From: Cordia subcordata | Taxonomy: Eukaryota > Streptophyta > Magnoliopsida > Boraginales > Cordiaceae | Direction of reading: 5' to 3' | Length of the DNA stretch: 64,000 nucleotides | Assembly (NCBI GenBank): GCA_028554755.1 | Contig: JAPTOF010000005.1 | Span: forward strand, 19,318,001 to 19,382,000 | In this document: positions 14,001 to 25,120 of the stretch, in pieces | Layout: the number at the start of each line of letters is the position of its first letter | How positions within the stretch are numbered: the first letter of the stretch is position 1 | The notes under the pieces: generated by a model | The model's input: the letters and a program-made list of their open reading frames with translations, nothing else | Told to the model about the DNA's origin: nothing | Databases searched by the model: none | Position numbers and translations under genes: made by a program

Positions 14001-17000
14001 ACTTTAATTTCCTATTTCTCTTTGTCATTTCATTGTACGAAATCTCTCCAAGTCTTTCATTCTGCCTTTCTCTCACATATATTTTCTTTTCCATTTTATT
14101 GCCATTTCAGACTGCAAATCTGGACGGTGAAACAAATCTAAAGATCAGAAAAGCATTAGAAAAGACTTGGGATTATGTGTCTCCTGGAAAAGTCTCTGAG
14201 TTCAAAGGTCTAAGATTTCTTTTTCTTTGCTTATTATTTATTATTTTTGATTACTCAACATGTAACTTTAGCATCTGGGTCTGTGTAAGAGTATTATTAG
14301 AGCCTGGATTGGGAAGTTCCATTGATTTGTTAACAGTTTTCCGCTGTTTTGGATTGGTCTCTGGAGACGGATTTTCTGTCTATTCCTTTGGTGTAAGATC
14401 AACATCTAATTCTGTCTTAAAATTTTTATGTGGTTGATGATCAACACTATTACTCAGGTATTCTGTATATTAGGTTTGTGTGCTAAATGATCACAAGTGT
14501 GTATACCGATTGTGTGTCTAACTGGTATAATAGCTACTGTGCCTTCTTTAATGCGAATTCATATGCAGGTGAAATACAATGCGAGCAACCAAACAATTCG
14601 TTGTACACTTTTACTGGGAATTTGATACTTCAAAAGCAAACCCTGCCGCTCAGTCCAAATCAGATTTTGTTGAGAGTATGACATCATATGTTTCCCTGTC
14701 ATTGCCTGATTGTCATTATTCTTTACTAATCAATAAAATTTTATTTAAGCCATGCAGTCCTTGAAAGAAGAATGATATATGATTGTAGTTTCTGATTCTT
14801 GATTCTCTGGTTTTCCCATTTTTTGTGTTATTACGCCCCAAATGTTTAAGTGAATTCAGTATATTTATTCATAAGCTCCTCATTAGATTGATTGCAAAGT
14901 GAAAGGATATTAGATAGCAGTTGAAGTCTCATGCGCGGTTCATTATTATATCTTGAAATTTTGATGTAAAGCGTCTTTATCACTAAGTGAGAAACCTAAT
15001 GTCTTCAGCATCTTTAATAACAATCCTTCTAATTTAACTCCATAAGAAAGGTTTGAGATTTGCATGCGAAGACCTAAAGACATTGATACGAGCTCAAAAA
15101 TTCTGAAGTGCTATGTTCTCAGGTTTTCATCTAACAAATGTGTTCATCTAATAAAACGGGTCCATTGATTTCCTCATATCAGTAACCAATCAGACATTGA
15201 AGAAATGAAAGAAGAAAGATGAGCTGCTGGTTGAAAATATGGTCCAGACTTCAGAATATTGTAACAGTTTAAGCATAGGTCACTGATCAGGGGGGTTAGA
15301 GATAGAGGGGAGCTTGTAAATGGTGAGTTGGTAGGTATGTGGACTAGCTCATTTAGATTCTTCCCTCATTTTTTTCCCTCCCTTTCCTGAATTATATTGT
15401 TTTCAATAACAGGAAAAAGTTTTTCAAGATTATCTTATTCTTCCTTGTCATTTGTTGCAATTTCTTTTTCCTCAATTTCATGCTCACCAAAATAATGGTC
15501 GGTGCATGAGCTGAAGGGGAACACGTGAAGAAAAAATGAAGGATTTTTGCCCCTTGTCGTGCCCGCACAAGCTGTCCGGAATGGGGTCATAACTTAGTCT
15601 TCATGTCTGTATATTAAGCCCAACAACTAGAAGGAAATGTGTTAATGAAAAATTAGTTGATGCCATTATGATTTCAAGCTTATAATCTTGTATGGTTAAT
15701 AACTCAGATTTTTTATAACTTAGCTTCTCTTCTAATAATATCTGCAAGCTCACTAACCGAAATTTTGACCTTTTTCTGTGTTCTCTGAATCTTGATTTAC
15801 TTGTTTATAGGGATGTAGTCTTAGGAACACAGAGTACATCGTTGGGGCTGTTATTTTCACTGGACATGAAACAAAGGTACTTTAGTTTATTGCTCCTCGT
15901 CAAATTTTGTCGGTTTTATTCTGTAGTATCTATAATTCCTTTCTTCTACCAGTTGGTATTGTGAAATACAATTTATGCACAAAAGCTCTTTAGAGGTCTT
16001 TGAGTGTCAAACAATAATGCACTAATTGGCTTATCTTCAGATTCAGATTTTGGGGACATTTTCCTTTAGGCTAACTGATAACAATCAAAGAAGTCACTTG
16101 CTGTATGTTCCTATGTGGAAATTGTTGCGTTTCTCAATGTCTAGTTATTGCTTTGGGTTCTGTTACATTCTTGAGTCTTTCCTTCCCATGAAAGTCATGA
16201 TGTTGCCTGATCCAAGTAATTTGGTTGCAGGTTATGATGAATGCCATGAAAATTCCTTCCAAAAGAAGCACTTTGGAGAAGAAACTTGACAAACTTATAC
16301 TCACCCTTTTTACTGTTCTTTTCTGCATGTGTCTCTTGGGCGCCATAGGCAGGTTTGACTTGTGGCTACCTAATTTTCTATGTTATAATGGTTGCTGCTC
16401 TGGAATCCGGAACTTCCAAATTATTCACATAATTAGTTTTCTTTTTGTGATGAATTTTTTTTTCCTCTTTGGGATTTTTACAGTGGTATATTTATAGATC
16501 AAAAGTACTATTACTTGCGGTTTGACGAAACCAAGGACACAGAGGCACAATTCAATCCTAGCAACAGATTTGTGGTAATTATGGAACTTTATTGGCATGA
16601 GGCTTTTCTTTTAATTTTTTTGGTATCAATTGATCTCTTTTATATCGTCTTTGACTGGATTATCTTAATGTACCACAGGTTGCTGCTTTGACTATGTTTA
16701 CCTTAATTACTCTTTATTCACCAATTATACCCATCTCTCTTTATGTTTCTGTTGAGGTAGATTTTACTTCCCTCACGTTCCTTTTTCCTCCTTTCTTCAT
16801 TGTGTTTTGCTTGGCAATGTCTCTTATTATTTTCTAAATGTACGTTTCAGATGATTAAATTTATTCAGTCCACTCAATATATCAATAATGATTTGCATAT
16901 GTACCATGCTGAGACCAATAAGCCTGCATCGGCACGAACATCTAATTTGAATGAGGAACTTGGGCAGGTGAATCATGGTTCTTCTTTTCATTCGTATAGG

Positions 17001-20000
17001 ACCCCTTCGCCAACCCAGAATACGGCTTTTGAATTATTTCATCCCCTCCTATCACATTTGCATCTTGCAGCAAATGATATTCGCCTTACTATTTTTTTAC
17101 TATAGTCAATCTCTGAGCCATTATCTGTATTTGTTCTTTTGCCAGGTGGAGTACATATTTTCAGATAAAACTGGAACTCTCACGAGAAATTTAATGGAGT
17201 TCTTCAAGTGTTCAATTGGAGGAGAGGTATATGGTACTGGTGTCACCGAAATTGAGATGGGAAATGCACACAGGAGCGGACTGAAAATTGAGGTTATTTA
17301 CTAGACACAAGACGAATAGAAATATTTAGTTTTGCAACTGTGCATGCCCCTAAAGTCTTCAATTTGCAGGGCCAAAAATCATCAGATGCAGTTCGAGAAA
17401 AGGGTTTTAACTTTGATGATGCTCGGCTTATGCAAGGGGCATGGAGGAATGAGCCTTATCCTGAGATGTGCAAGGTAAGATGAATATAATGGTAATTACT
17501 TTGGAATGTAGTGTTTGTGAATCAGTTCTACTCCTTATTCTTCGATAAATAGCTCTGTGCTTCCCTTTGCTCGCATGTCTGGTGAGCTACTAATGTTAGA
17601 GCAATAAATATAGTTGCCAAATGACTTCTGGTAGATATTGGAATCTACTTGTAATTATCCCTAGTTGGTTCCTTTGGATATCCCAACCATGTATGAATCA
17701 TGTAATCAAGTACAAATTCAAGGGGTGAGAGTTAATGGATTACATTTGGCATTCTCTGTGTTGTGTCTCGGAATATATGCTTATATATGTATGGAATGTG
17801 TCTTAAGGAGTGCAATTTTTATTGAGACCGCCTGATTCCTGAAGGGAAGTGAACGATGCAAAGTTGGTGGTTGTGACTCTTAAACATTTTTCATTTGCTT
17901 TCAAGGCAATGAAAGATGCACTTAACTCCCGCTCAAGCAAGGCGTAATGAGTGAATCAGTTCCGTTTACAACTTAACATTACCATTTCTTTCGTCTTCAA
18001 CAAGAACATGTTACTTTTGATATGTATTTTGTGACTTGCTCTTGTCCGTTTTTCTTGGCTCAAGTAGTACTCCTGTAGCTTTAGTTAGGTTTTCCTTCAC
18101 CATATAATCTGTCTTTGATATTGCACAGAAGTTTAGCCCACACAGCATGTTGTCATTATCGGGCAGCCATGAACATTTTTCCTTTTCCTTTTCCTTTTCA
18201 TGTATAGGAATTCTTCAGATGCCTCGCTATCTGCCATACTGTACTCCCTGAAGGTGAAGAGTCCCCAGAAAAAATTCGATATCAAGCTGCATCCCCTGAT
18301 GAGGCCGCTTTAGTTGCTGCAGCCAAGAGTTTTGGCTTCTTCTTTTACAAGTATGCCCTTATCATGAATTTTGTTGGTCATTTCAGATATTATGATATTT
18401 AATCCTTTCCTAGTTTTAGATCTGATAAAATAACCCCTTATTGTAGCTGTTGCTACTGGTGTTTTTAATGTATGACGAAGAGAATGTTCCTTGATTGTGT
18501 TAGAGCAATAGTTGAAGTTTTCTTTATTCTGTGGAGAGAATTAGGGATCAGGAACTAGATATTGCTCTGGGGAATGAGGTGTTCTATTACTCCGACTATC
18601 TCAGCCATCTTGTTGGAGAGTTTTGATATAATTTTCATTTTCTACTTTGATGACATCATCCAGTATCTAAGAAGCTTATGATGCTGTATCTATTACGTGC
18701 TGTCTTAATGGGTTAGGAGTTTGAAGATACTCCAGTGTATGATGATGCTATTAATTTATTTCTTGGCAGGCGAACTCCTACAATGATTTATGTGCGCGAG
18801 TCACATGTGGAGAAGATGGGGAAGATTCAAGACATTCCCTATGAGATTCTGAATGTCCTTGAGTTTAACAGGTAGTTTCTCCTCACTTATGTGCTGATTG
18901 CAATTTTATGCTTGAAAGCATGATTAAAATCTTTTCGCCAATCATATCTAGTACGAGAAAACGCCAGTCAGTTGTGTGTCGCTATCCAGATGGAAGACTT
19001 GTCCTATACTGCAAGGTAAGAACTTCACCATGCTGCCTATATTTATTTTATTTGCATGAAAATTGAAGTACTGATGCACAGTTCTTTCACAGGGTGCTGA
19101 TACTGTAATTTATGAAAGATTGGCTGATGGAGACAATGAGCTGAAACAGATCACCAGGGAGCACTTGGAACAATTTGGTGCTGCTGGGTTGCGAACCCTT
19201 TGCCTGGCCTATAGAGATCTGAGTGTTGAGTTATATGAAAACTGGAATGAGAAATTTATCCAAGCAAAATCTTCTCTGAGGGATCGTGAGAAGAAATTGG
19301 ATGAGGTATGTTTTTGATTGATCAAAATAAGTGTCCTTTTTCTAATCACTTCTATTAATAATTTTTATGTTACTTTTTCCTTTTTCATTGTTTCTTTAGT
19401 TTTTCCTGAATTCTTTTAGCAGAATCCTGTTTCATGTGATCATTACTTCGACATTTGTAATTTGGTCTATGTCGATCTTCCCTTTGAATTAGCATTGATG
19501 GCTTAGCTATGAACTGATATAAAAGACACATAAATAATTAGTACTTGATAATTATTAACTAAAGCTATATATTTCTGGGAGGCAATTTGTTGATTTTGTA
19601 GTGGACATGATTTACATTATCAGGAGTCTACCAGCTTTTGTAACTGATGCACTTAATGTAATCAGCTACTTACAGAAACATCAAAGTCTTATGCAGGTTG
19701 CTGAACTCATAGAAAAGGATCTTGTTTTGATTGGATCCACTGCTATAGAAGACAAACTTCAGGAAGGAGTACCCTCTTCTATAGAGACTCTCTCCAGGGC
19801 AGGAATCAAGATCTGGGTGCTTACTGGGGACAAGATGGAAACAGCAATAAATATAGCTTATGGTTAGTAATAGTAATGTGAACATTTGTATCTTACATAC
19901 GGTAGCTATATCAGCAATACCTCATTTGTTTGCCACTTGTTTCGCTATATAATTGCAGCATGCAGATTGGTCGATAATTACATGAAGCAGTTTATCATCA

Positions 20001-23000
20001 GTTCAGAAACTGATGCAATTAGGGAAGTTGAAGACAAAGTAAGCAGCATTTCTGACTTGATAGGGGTTTTGTATTCTAGTGCAAACTTTTTCTTTTTGTA
20101 AGTTGACAATGTTTAATTGATCACAAGGGTGATCAAGTGGAGCTTGCTCGATTTATCAAAGAATCAGTCTCGAATGAGCTCAAGAAGTGCTATGAGGAAG
20201 CAAAACAGTATATTAGTTCTGCATCTGGACAAAAATTGGCTCTTATAATAGATGGGAAGTGTTTGATGTATGCGTTAGACCCAAGCTTGCGTGTAATGTT
20301 GCTGAATCTGAGCTTGAATTGCAGTGCCGTGGTTTGCTGCCGAGTTTCACCTTTACAGAAAGCACAGGTAAGACTAGTCACTTTGATGTGCATATGTTCT
20401 AACTAACAGGTTTGAACCCATGGGCTTAATCCTTTTTGGGTTGTCAGAACTAACCTCCAATGATGGATTTGTATGTTGAAGTGTATTTTATCTTCTGTAG
20501 CACCAACAGTATTTTGTCTGTTATATCTACATAACCCTTTATCTTGTTGTAATTTAGATGTTTCTAACTTGTGTCTGAGCTTCTTGGGATGTAAGACTAG
20601 TGCCAAGTCAAAAATGTGGTGCTAAGTGCATTAGAGAGCTTAATGGGATTGTATGGTGATGCATATTATCTGCTGTAGCACCACTCTTCCTGCATGAATA
20701 TATATCTATGTATGCCTTACTCTGCGATGTTATTTAGATGCTTCTAATTTTTGTGTCCGGGCTTCTTGTAGCCAAGGAGAGCATAGGAAACAGTGGAGCA
20801 GGTAGATGAGACGTTTTTTAGACTCTGGATAGTGATATTGTTTTAAATCTTGCTCAAGTAACAAATCCAAACACTAAATGTCTGAGGAGCATATGTAATA
20901 AATACATCTGTAACATGGATCAGTGCCAAAAGTGCTGGAGGTGAGTAGAAGGTGACAAGCATATGGAACTGGCTTCAACCATTTATACTTGCATGGGGTA
21001 TGACCAGCAGAACTTCATTAAGTATTTAGGAATGTGAATTAGCTGAACTAGTCTTTTTTCAAACTGCTTATGCTATGCTTACTCTTTAGCAGCTAGTTGC
21101 TTTAAATACCTCGTTAATTATTCCCCACAATTGAGACCTGCTCCCCTAACTTCCCAAAAGTCTCTTGGGGAGCTTTTGCCAACAAGTGCATGTAAAAATT
21201 ATAAGGTTTTTAGTTGATCCATGAGTTAATTTATTTCTTATAGTTGAATGAAGTATATTGAACCATTTTACACTTCTGGTTCATTAGTATCCGGTTGAAG
21301 TTTACTCGTGTAAACCTATGATTTCCCAAGAGTTGGTAGTATCAGTAGATTGAAATGCCACCACTCCAGAATCTACTTGGCTTGCGCAGAGAGTCACCTG
21401 TTCTTTTTTTAGATGAATAAGGGCAGGGTTTGATACATGGTGCTTGTTTCTAAGTGTCTGGTGATATATTTTTCTTGCTTGCAGGTGACAAGCCTTGTGA
21501 GAAAGGGTGCCAAGAGAATAACTCTTAGTATTGGTGATGGCGCTAATGATGTTAGCATGATTCAAGCTGCTCATGTTGGTGTTGGTATAAGTGGGCAAGA
21601 AGGAATGCAAGCGGTTATGGCTAGTGACTTTGCTATTGCTCAATTTCGCTTTCTCACTGATTTGCTTCTTGTGCATGGACGTTGGTCATATCTTAGAGTA
21701 TGCAAGGTTTGCTTACTACCTCTTACCTGAACTTGTCCTTTGTGATCTTATTTTGGAAATCAGATGTGTCCTTGAATTCTTTGATGCAGGTTGTGACATA
21801 CTTCTTTTACAAGAACTTGACATTTACTCTGACTCAATTTTGGTTCACCTTTAGAACCGGTTTTTCTGGCCAAAGGTTTTATGATGACTGGTTTCAATCT
21901 TTGTATAATGTTATATTCACAGCGCTGCCTGTGATAATTATGGGGCTTTTCGACAAGGTATCTGATTGATTTTGATATTCCTTTACTTTGTATGATGCCA
22001 ATTTCAAACGCAGATATTGCTAGTCTCCATTGGTTTTCTTGTGTTGCATGGGCCTCTTCTCTGCTATTCACATATTTGTTTTTGAAGGATGTCAGCGCGT
22101 CACTTTCCAAGAAATATCCTGAGCTATACATGGAAGGAATAAGAAATACATACTTCAAATGGAGAGTGGTGGGTATTTGGGCGCTCTTTGCAGTTTATCA
22201 CTCAATTGTCTTGTACTATTTTGTGATTGCTTCCAGTACAAAAGGATTGAATGCATCTGGAAAGATGGTTGGTCTGTGGGATGTCAGTACGATGGCTTTC
22301 ACTTGTGTTGTGGTAACTGTCAACTTGCGTCTCCTTATGATGTGTAACACAATTACAAGATGGCATCACATTGGTGTTGGAGGAAGCATAGCGGCATGGT
22401 TTATCTTTGTTTTTATTTACTCGGGTATTGTCTTGCCAAAAAATCAGGTAATTTCCTTTAAATAACGTCAACATTTCTGATCTATTTCACTACTTAAATG
22501 GTCAAGTACTAATTCAATTTTTTATGCTGCCTGCAGATTAACTTATATCTTGTTATTTATGTCTTGATGTCGACATTCTATTTTTACTTCATTCTCCTCC
22601 TTGTTCCCGTTGCTGCATTGTTTTGTGACTTCTTATACCAGGGGTAAGGTTGGAAGTTTACATATTTGAAGCTAAATACCAGACGTGGCTTTAATTCTTT
22701 TTCTTTTTCTTTTTTCTTTTTTCTTTTGTGTCTGCACAAGTACTTCCAGTTGTCTTTTAATTAGGTTCCAGAAAGCATATTTCACTTGGTTGATCTTAGA
22801 AGTCATCATATTCAAAACTTATGGGTTCTATAGGAAAGACCAGTATGACTGCAATACTTTAGGTGGAATGATTCATCCTTTACTTTGTCCTTGTCTTATT
22901 TTTAATTTTTCCTCCTGCTGGCATTGGCAGGGTATGTCTATTACCATTTTCCAATCGGATTTTTGCTTTTATGTTGATATAACTCTTTGAGTAATAAAAT

Positions 23001-23566
23001 TTCCCAGTTAATATTGCCACTAACACGAGTCTGTGTACCAAGAAATTTCTATCAGAGCATGCCATTATATTTGACTAAATTACTTGTTGGTTGGCATGGC
23101 TTGTTAAGGTTGCACCCTTTCTGATGTTTATGCTGCAAATTCGAGCAATGCTTCATCATTGTTATGTGCTTACATATTTGACGACATTCATTTCATGTTA
23201 GTCAGCATCAATGTTTTCTCTCTCTCAGATAAGTTTCCTCCTTAACAATTGGTTTCTGATTTCAGGGTTCAGAGGTGGTTCTTCCCTTATGATTATCAAA
23301 TTGTTCAGGAAATGCACAGGCATGAACCTGACAACAGGAAAGCATTGCTTGAAATTGGTAATGATCTTACACCAGAGGAGGCAAGGAGCTTTGCCATGAA
23401 GCAACTTCCAGGACAGAAATCCAGGCACACTGGTTTTGCTTTTGAATCACCTGGTTACGAGTCATTTTTTGCAGCACAGGCAGGAGTACCCGTGCCCCAA
23501 AAGCCATGGGACGTGGCCAGGAGAGCCAGCATGAATTCAAACCCAAAGACTCCTAGGAAAAACTGA
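2017..23566 (+). CDS. ALA3: P4-type phospholipid-transporting ATPase (aminophospholipid flippase), ALA3-like
   Basis: A flippase that would move phospholipids to the cytosolic leaflet of Golgi/secretory membranes, working in Arabidopsis with an ALIS (CDC50) subunit. Exons joined by reading frame and GT-AG sites: 2017-2184, 5402-5467, 6095-6156, 12198-12279, 12541-12651, 13486-13563, 14111-14207, 14569-14675, 15811-15876, 16231-16352, 16484-16574, 16679-16756, 16851-16967, 17146-17292, 17370-17474, 18208-18350, 18770-18871, 18952-19015, 19093-19305, 19697-19862, 19959-20038, 20128-20367, 21485-21706, 21790-21957, 22088-22447, 22537-22643, 23266-23566. The sum is 3,663 nt, 1,220 residues, close to Arabidopsis ALA3 (about 1,213). 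Visible motifs: DGET of the A domain at 194-197, the P4-type PISL of TM4 at 368-371, the phosphorylated Asp in DKTGTL (D422), and GDGANDV at 852-858. No stop or frameshift was found, so the gene looks functional. Intron 3 is about 6 kb because it holds a Copia element. ALA3 rather than another ALA is inferred from near-continuous similarity. Confidence 0.96.
2640..3680 (+). repeat. Degenerate tandem repeats in intron 1 of the flippase gene
   Basis: About four diverged copies share an order of short blocks: a T-rich stretch, a segment like CTTTGTGGGTTTTATTGAGG, then TTTAATTAATGATG and GATAATAATGG. Copies are centred near 2690, 3140, 3350 and 3620, with spacing of about 210-450 bp. This looks like an old segmental tandem duplication within the intron. 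No coding frame is preserved. Confidence 0.5.
6381..6530 (-). repeat. 3' LTR of the Copia element
   Basis: A 150-bp direct repeat matching 11503-11652 with about 15 differences, mostly transitions. Its high-coordinate end reads TCAACA, the inverse of the usual TGTTGA LTR start, and it abuts the polypurine tract. The inner end is the boundary with RNase H coding remnants. Confidence 0.88.
6538..7851 (-). pseudogene. Copia reverse transcriptase / RNase H remnant
   Basis: Read from 7851 down to 6538. The first part (7821-7567) has the Copia RT block ending [12 protein letters not shown]. The next frame (7548-7345) contains the catalytic-site segment GYVDDIVIT. After another stop, 7263-6538 carries the RNase H domain with [16 protein letters not shown] and SWKSKKQ. 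In-frame stops separate the three blocks, so this is a dead copy. The order RT then RNase H next to the 3' LTR fits Copia. Confidence 0.9.
8090..9918 (-). pseudogene. Copia protease and integrase remnant
   Basis: Read on the minus strand. After a stop, the protease active-site motif DSGAS lies near 9642. The pre-integrase domain follows ([15 protein letters not shown], about 9270-9215). The integrase core (9215-8820) has HSDIWGPS and FIDDYSR. The integrase C-terminal segment (about 8620-8500) has IKCVFLGY. Several stops and frameshifts break it, and no continuous polyprotein is possible. The 8090-8390 part is low-complexity proline/serine linker sequence. Confidence 0.85.
9858..10021 (-). repeat. 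83-bp tandem duplication in the Copia zinc-knuckle region
   Basis: The segment 9858-9940 is repeated at 9941-10021 with about one base change. On the minus strand it encodes the gag zinc knuckle (CX2C, GH, then a Cys position read as Tyr). Since 83 is not a multiple of three, the duplication itself shifts the reading frame. Confidence 0.9.
10082..10820 (-). pseudogene. Copia gag remnant
   Basis: A start codon at 10820 opens a frame with [20 protein letters not shown], typical of the N-terminal Copia gag (UBN2/retrotran_gag family). It runs to 10575, where a frameshift moves the homology to the frame 10594-10082, which has [13 protein letters not shown] and [16 protein letters not shown]. The two frames differ by one base. 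Between 10820 and the 5' LTR lies about 680 bp of non-coding leader. Confidence 0.85.
11491..11502 (-). other. Degenerate primer-binding site of the Copia element
   Basis: On the minus strand, directly after the 5' LTR, the sequence TGACACCGAGCC resembles the plant Copia primer site TGGTATCAGAGCC, which pairs with initiator-Met tRNA. The differences are one deletion and a few transitions. It fixes the inner edge of the 5' LTR at 11503. Confidence 0.6.
11503..11652 (-). repeat. 5' LTR of the Copia element
   Basis: A 150-bp direct repeat of 6381-6530. About 15 of 150 positions differ, mostly C/T or A/G, as expected from decay of methylated cytosines. The LTRs are unusually short for an element with a full set of Copia protein remnants. 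Confidence 0.88.
11856..12022 (+). repeat. 64-bp tandem repeat, about 2.6 copies
   Basis: Units start at 11856, 11920 and 11984, each beginning GCTGCTCATTA and continuing through ACTTATTAAAGGCCAACTTTG. The third unit is incomplete and more diverged. The array lies in intron 3 of the flippase gene, between the Copia element and exon 4. Confidence 0.9.
13689..13744 (+). repeat. Perfect 28-bp tandem duplication in a flippase intron
   Basis: The 28-bp unit containing TATCTTGGGACTGACAATTT occurs twice in a row with no visible difference, which suggests a recent slippage event. It lies in the intron between exons 6 and 7. Confidence 0.9.
20430..20780 (+). repeat. Degenerate direct duplication of about 180 bp in a flippase intron
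   Basis: Two diverged copies share the order CTGTAGCACCA (near 20497 and 20672), then TTTAGATG-TTCTAA and finally GAGCTTCTTG or GGGCTTCTTG. They lie in the 1.1-kb intron between exons 22 and 23. No coding frame is shared. Confidence 0.6.
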
Positions 23567-25120
23567 CGTAAATACACTGTATAAAAAAAAATTTCTTTGT
23601 TTTTTTTTTGTCCCTTCAGTCTTACCATCTTCTGAAATCTATAAAATTTCCAGGCTCCTTATACCTCCGCCCTTTCCCTCAGAGATTCAATGAACACACA
23701 CTTGACCACCTTGTTGTCCAACTTATTCAGGCAGTTGATGCAACAGCACCCTCTACATCTCGTACCTTCTCGTGTGGCATGTCATAGAGCGTCGTGTTGG
23801 AAACTGCTGAGGGTGGAATTCTGTAGTTTTAAAGCATTGCAGTCCTGATGCTGTCTCCCTCAGCTTGAATCTTGGCTGGGGCGCCAACCTCCTAAGGCAC
23901 CACCAGGTTCTGTAATATCAAATAGTGTTTCATAGCATATCTTTTCTCACACCAGCGCACACCTTTTTAACTAGCATAGTTATTATTAAGGGTTTCATAG
24001 CGTATCACAACTTTTGCAATCAACATTACAATTTTAATGAATGTGAAATGCTTTGTTATGCAGTATTTTTTGTGTTGTTATCTACCATGTTAATCTTATC
24101 CATTGTTAAAAATGTGCCTTTAGTCCTCTACCTGTACAAGTTATTTAACTCAATGCTAGAATGCTTATTTATTAAGCACCAAAGTCTCTGTCTCAAGCTC
24201 ATCATTATTATTTGAATCATCCATGGTTATCAACTTAATAATCTTCAATGATGTTTTCTTATCACATTTCTCATGTGGGAAAAACATATTTTAGAATTTT
24301 TTCCCCTCTCGACCTTTCGAGTCTTCCAAGTTCCAACTATTGCAATTACATAGGAATGTTTGGTCAATTCCAGAGTGGCATCCCAACATGTCGCTAAAAA
24401 TATTAAGCACTTGCTAGGTCAAGTGTTATGCACTATGTCATCAAGACTACAAATTACAATACTCACAGCCATTTGAAAAGAAGTGAGCATAGAGGCTAAC
24501 ATATTCTAACATACAACAAGGGATTGGGGGAAAATTCTTGGGTGAACTTGGACCATGATCCCAGTCCTTTATTATTTATAGGGTGGGGTTATGACAATGG
24601 TTAATTTATTAATCATGGGTCCACTCCATGAATAAAAAAGGACTTGGATTATGGGTGGAGCCAAGGTCTGAGTCCACCTGAGAATTTTTCGGGATTAAGT
24701 AGTAGTTTAAGCGGTTAAAACTAAATTTTCGGGAGTGAAAACCTGGGCTCAAATTCCTGAGAGGATAGGGGTTGGGGATTTGTATTTTAAAAAGGATATT
24801 CTAACATGCAACAAAAAGAAGAACAAAGGGTAAAGGCAAAAAAACCCTTTATGTTTTATTGAAATTGTACAAATGATTATGTGGTATCGTAATAATTTTC
24901 TAACCTCCTATAACTTGTACAAATGCGATTTGTAAGCATCCTGGCTGTTGCCAATTATGAGAAAGCAATAAGCTCAAATAAGTTTCCAAAATTTTTTTAC
25001 AAAGGATAACCCTACAGTTCTTGATAGTGAAACGAAACGTTTGTCTAATTTAGAAAACGAAAAAAGAAAGAGTCCAACAAGCAACCTCGACGCAAAGCAA
25101 TATAGATATTTTGCTAATAT
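23567..25120. other. Convergent intergenic region: flippase 3' UTR side and TNL-1 3' side
   Basis: The flippase stop codon (23564-23566) and the TNL-1 stop codon (25121-25123, minus strand) face each other across this 1.55-kb interval. The first 400 bp is probably flippase 3' UTR by position. A possible MITE lies at 24530-24690. No other gene is visible. Confidence 0.6.
24530..24690. mobile_element. Possible small inverted-repeat element (MITE-like)
   Basis: The left part AAAATTCTTGGGTGAACTTG and the right part ending CCACCTGAGAATTTTT are imperfect inverse copies, and inner segments around CAGTCCTTTATT and AAAAAAGGACTTGG also pair. Total length is about 160 bp. No clear target duplication was found. 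Confidence 0.4.
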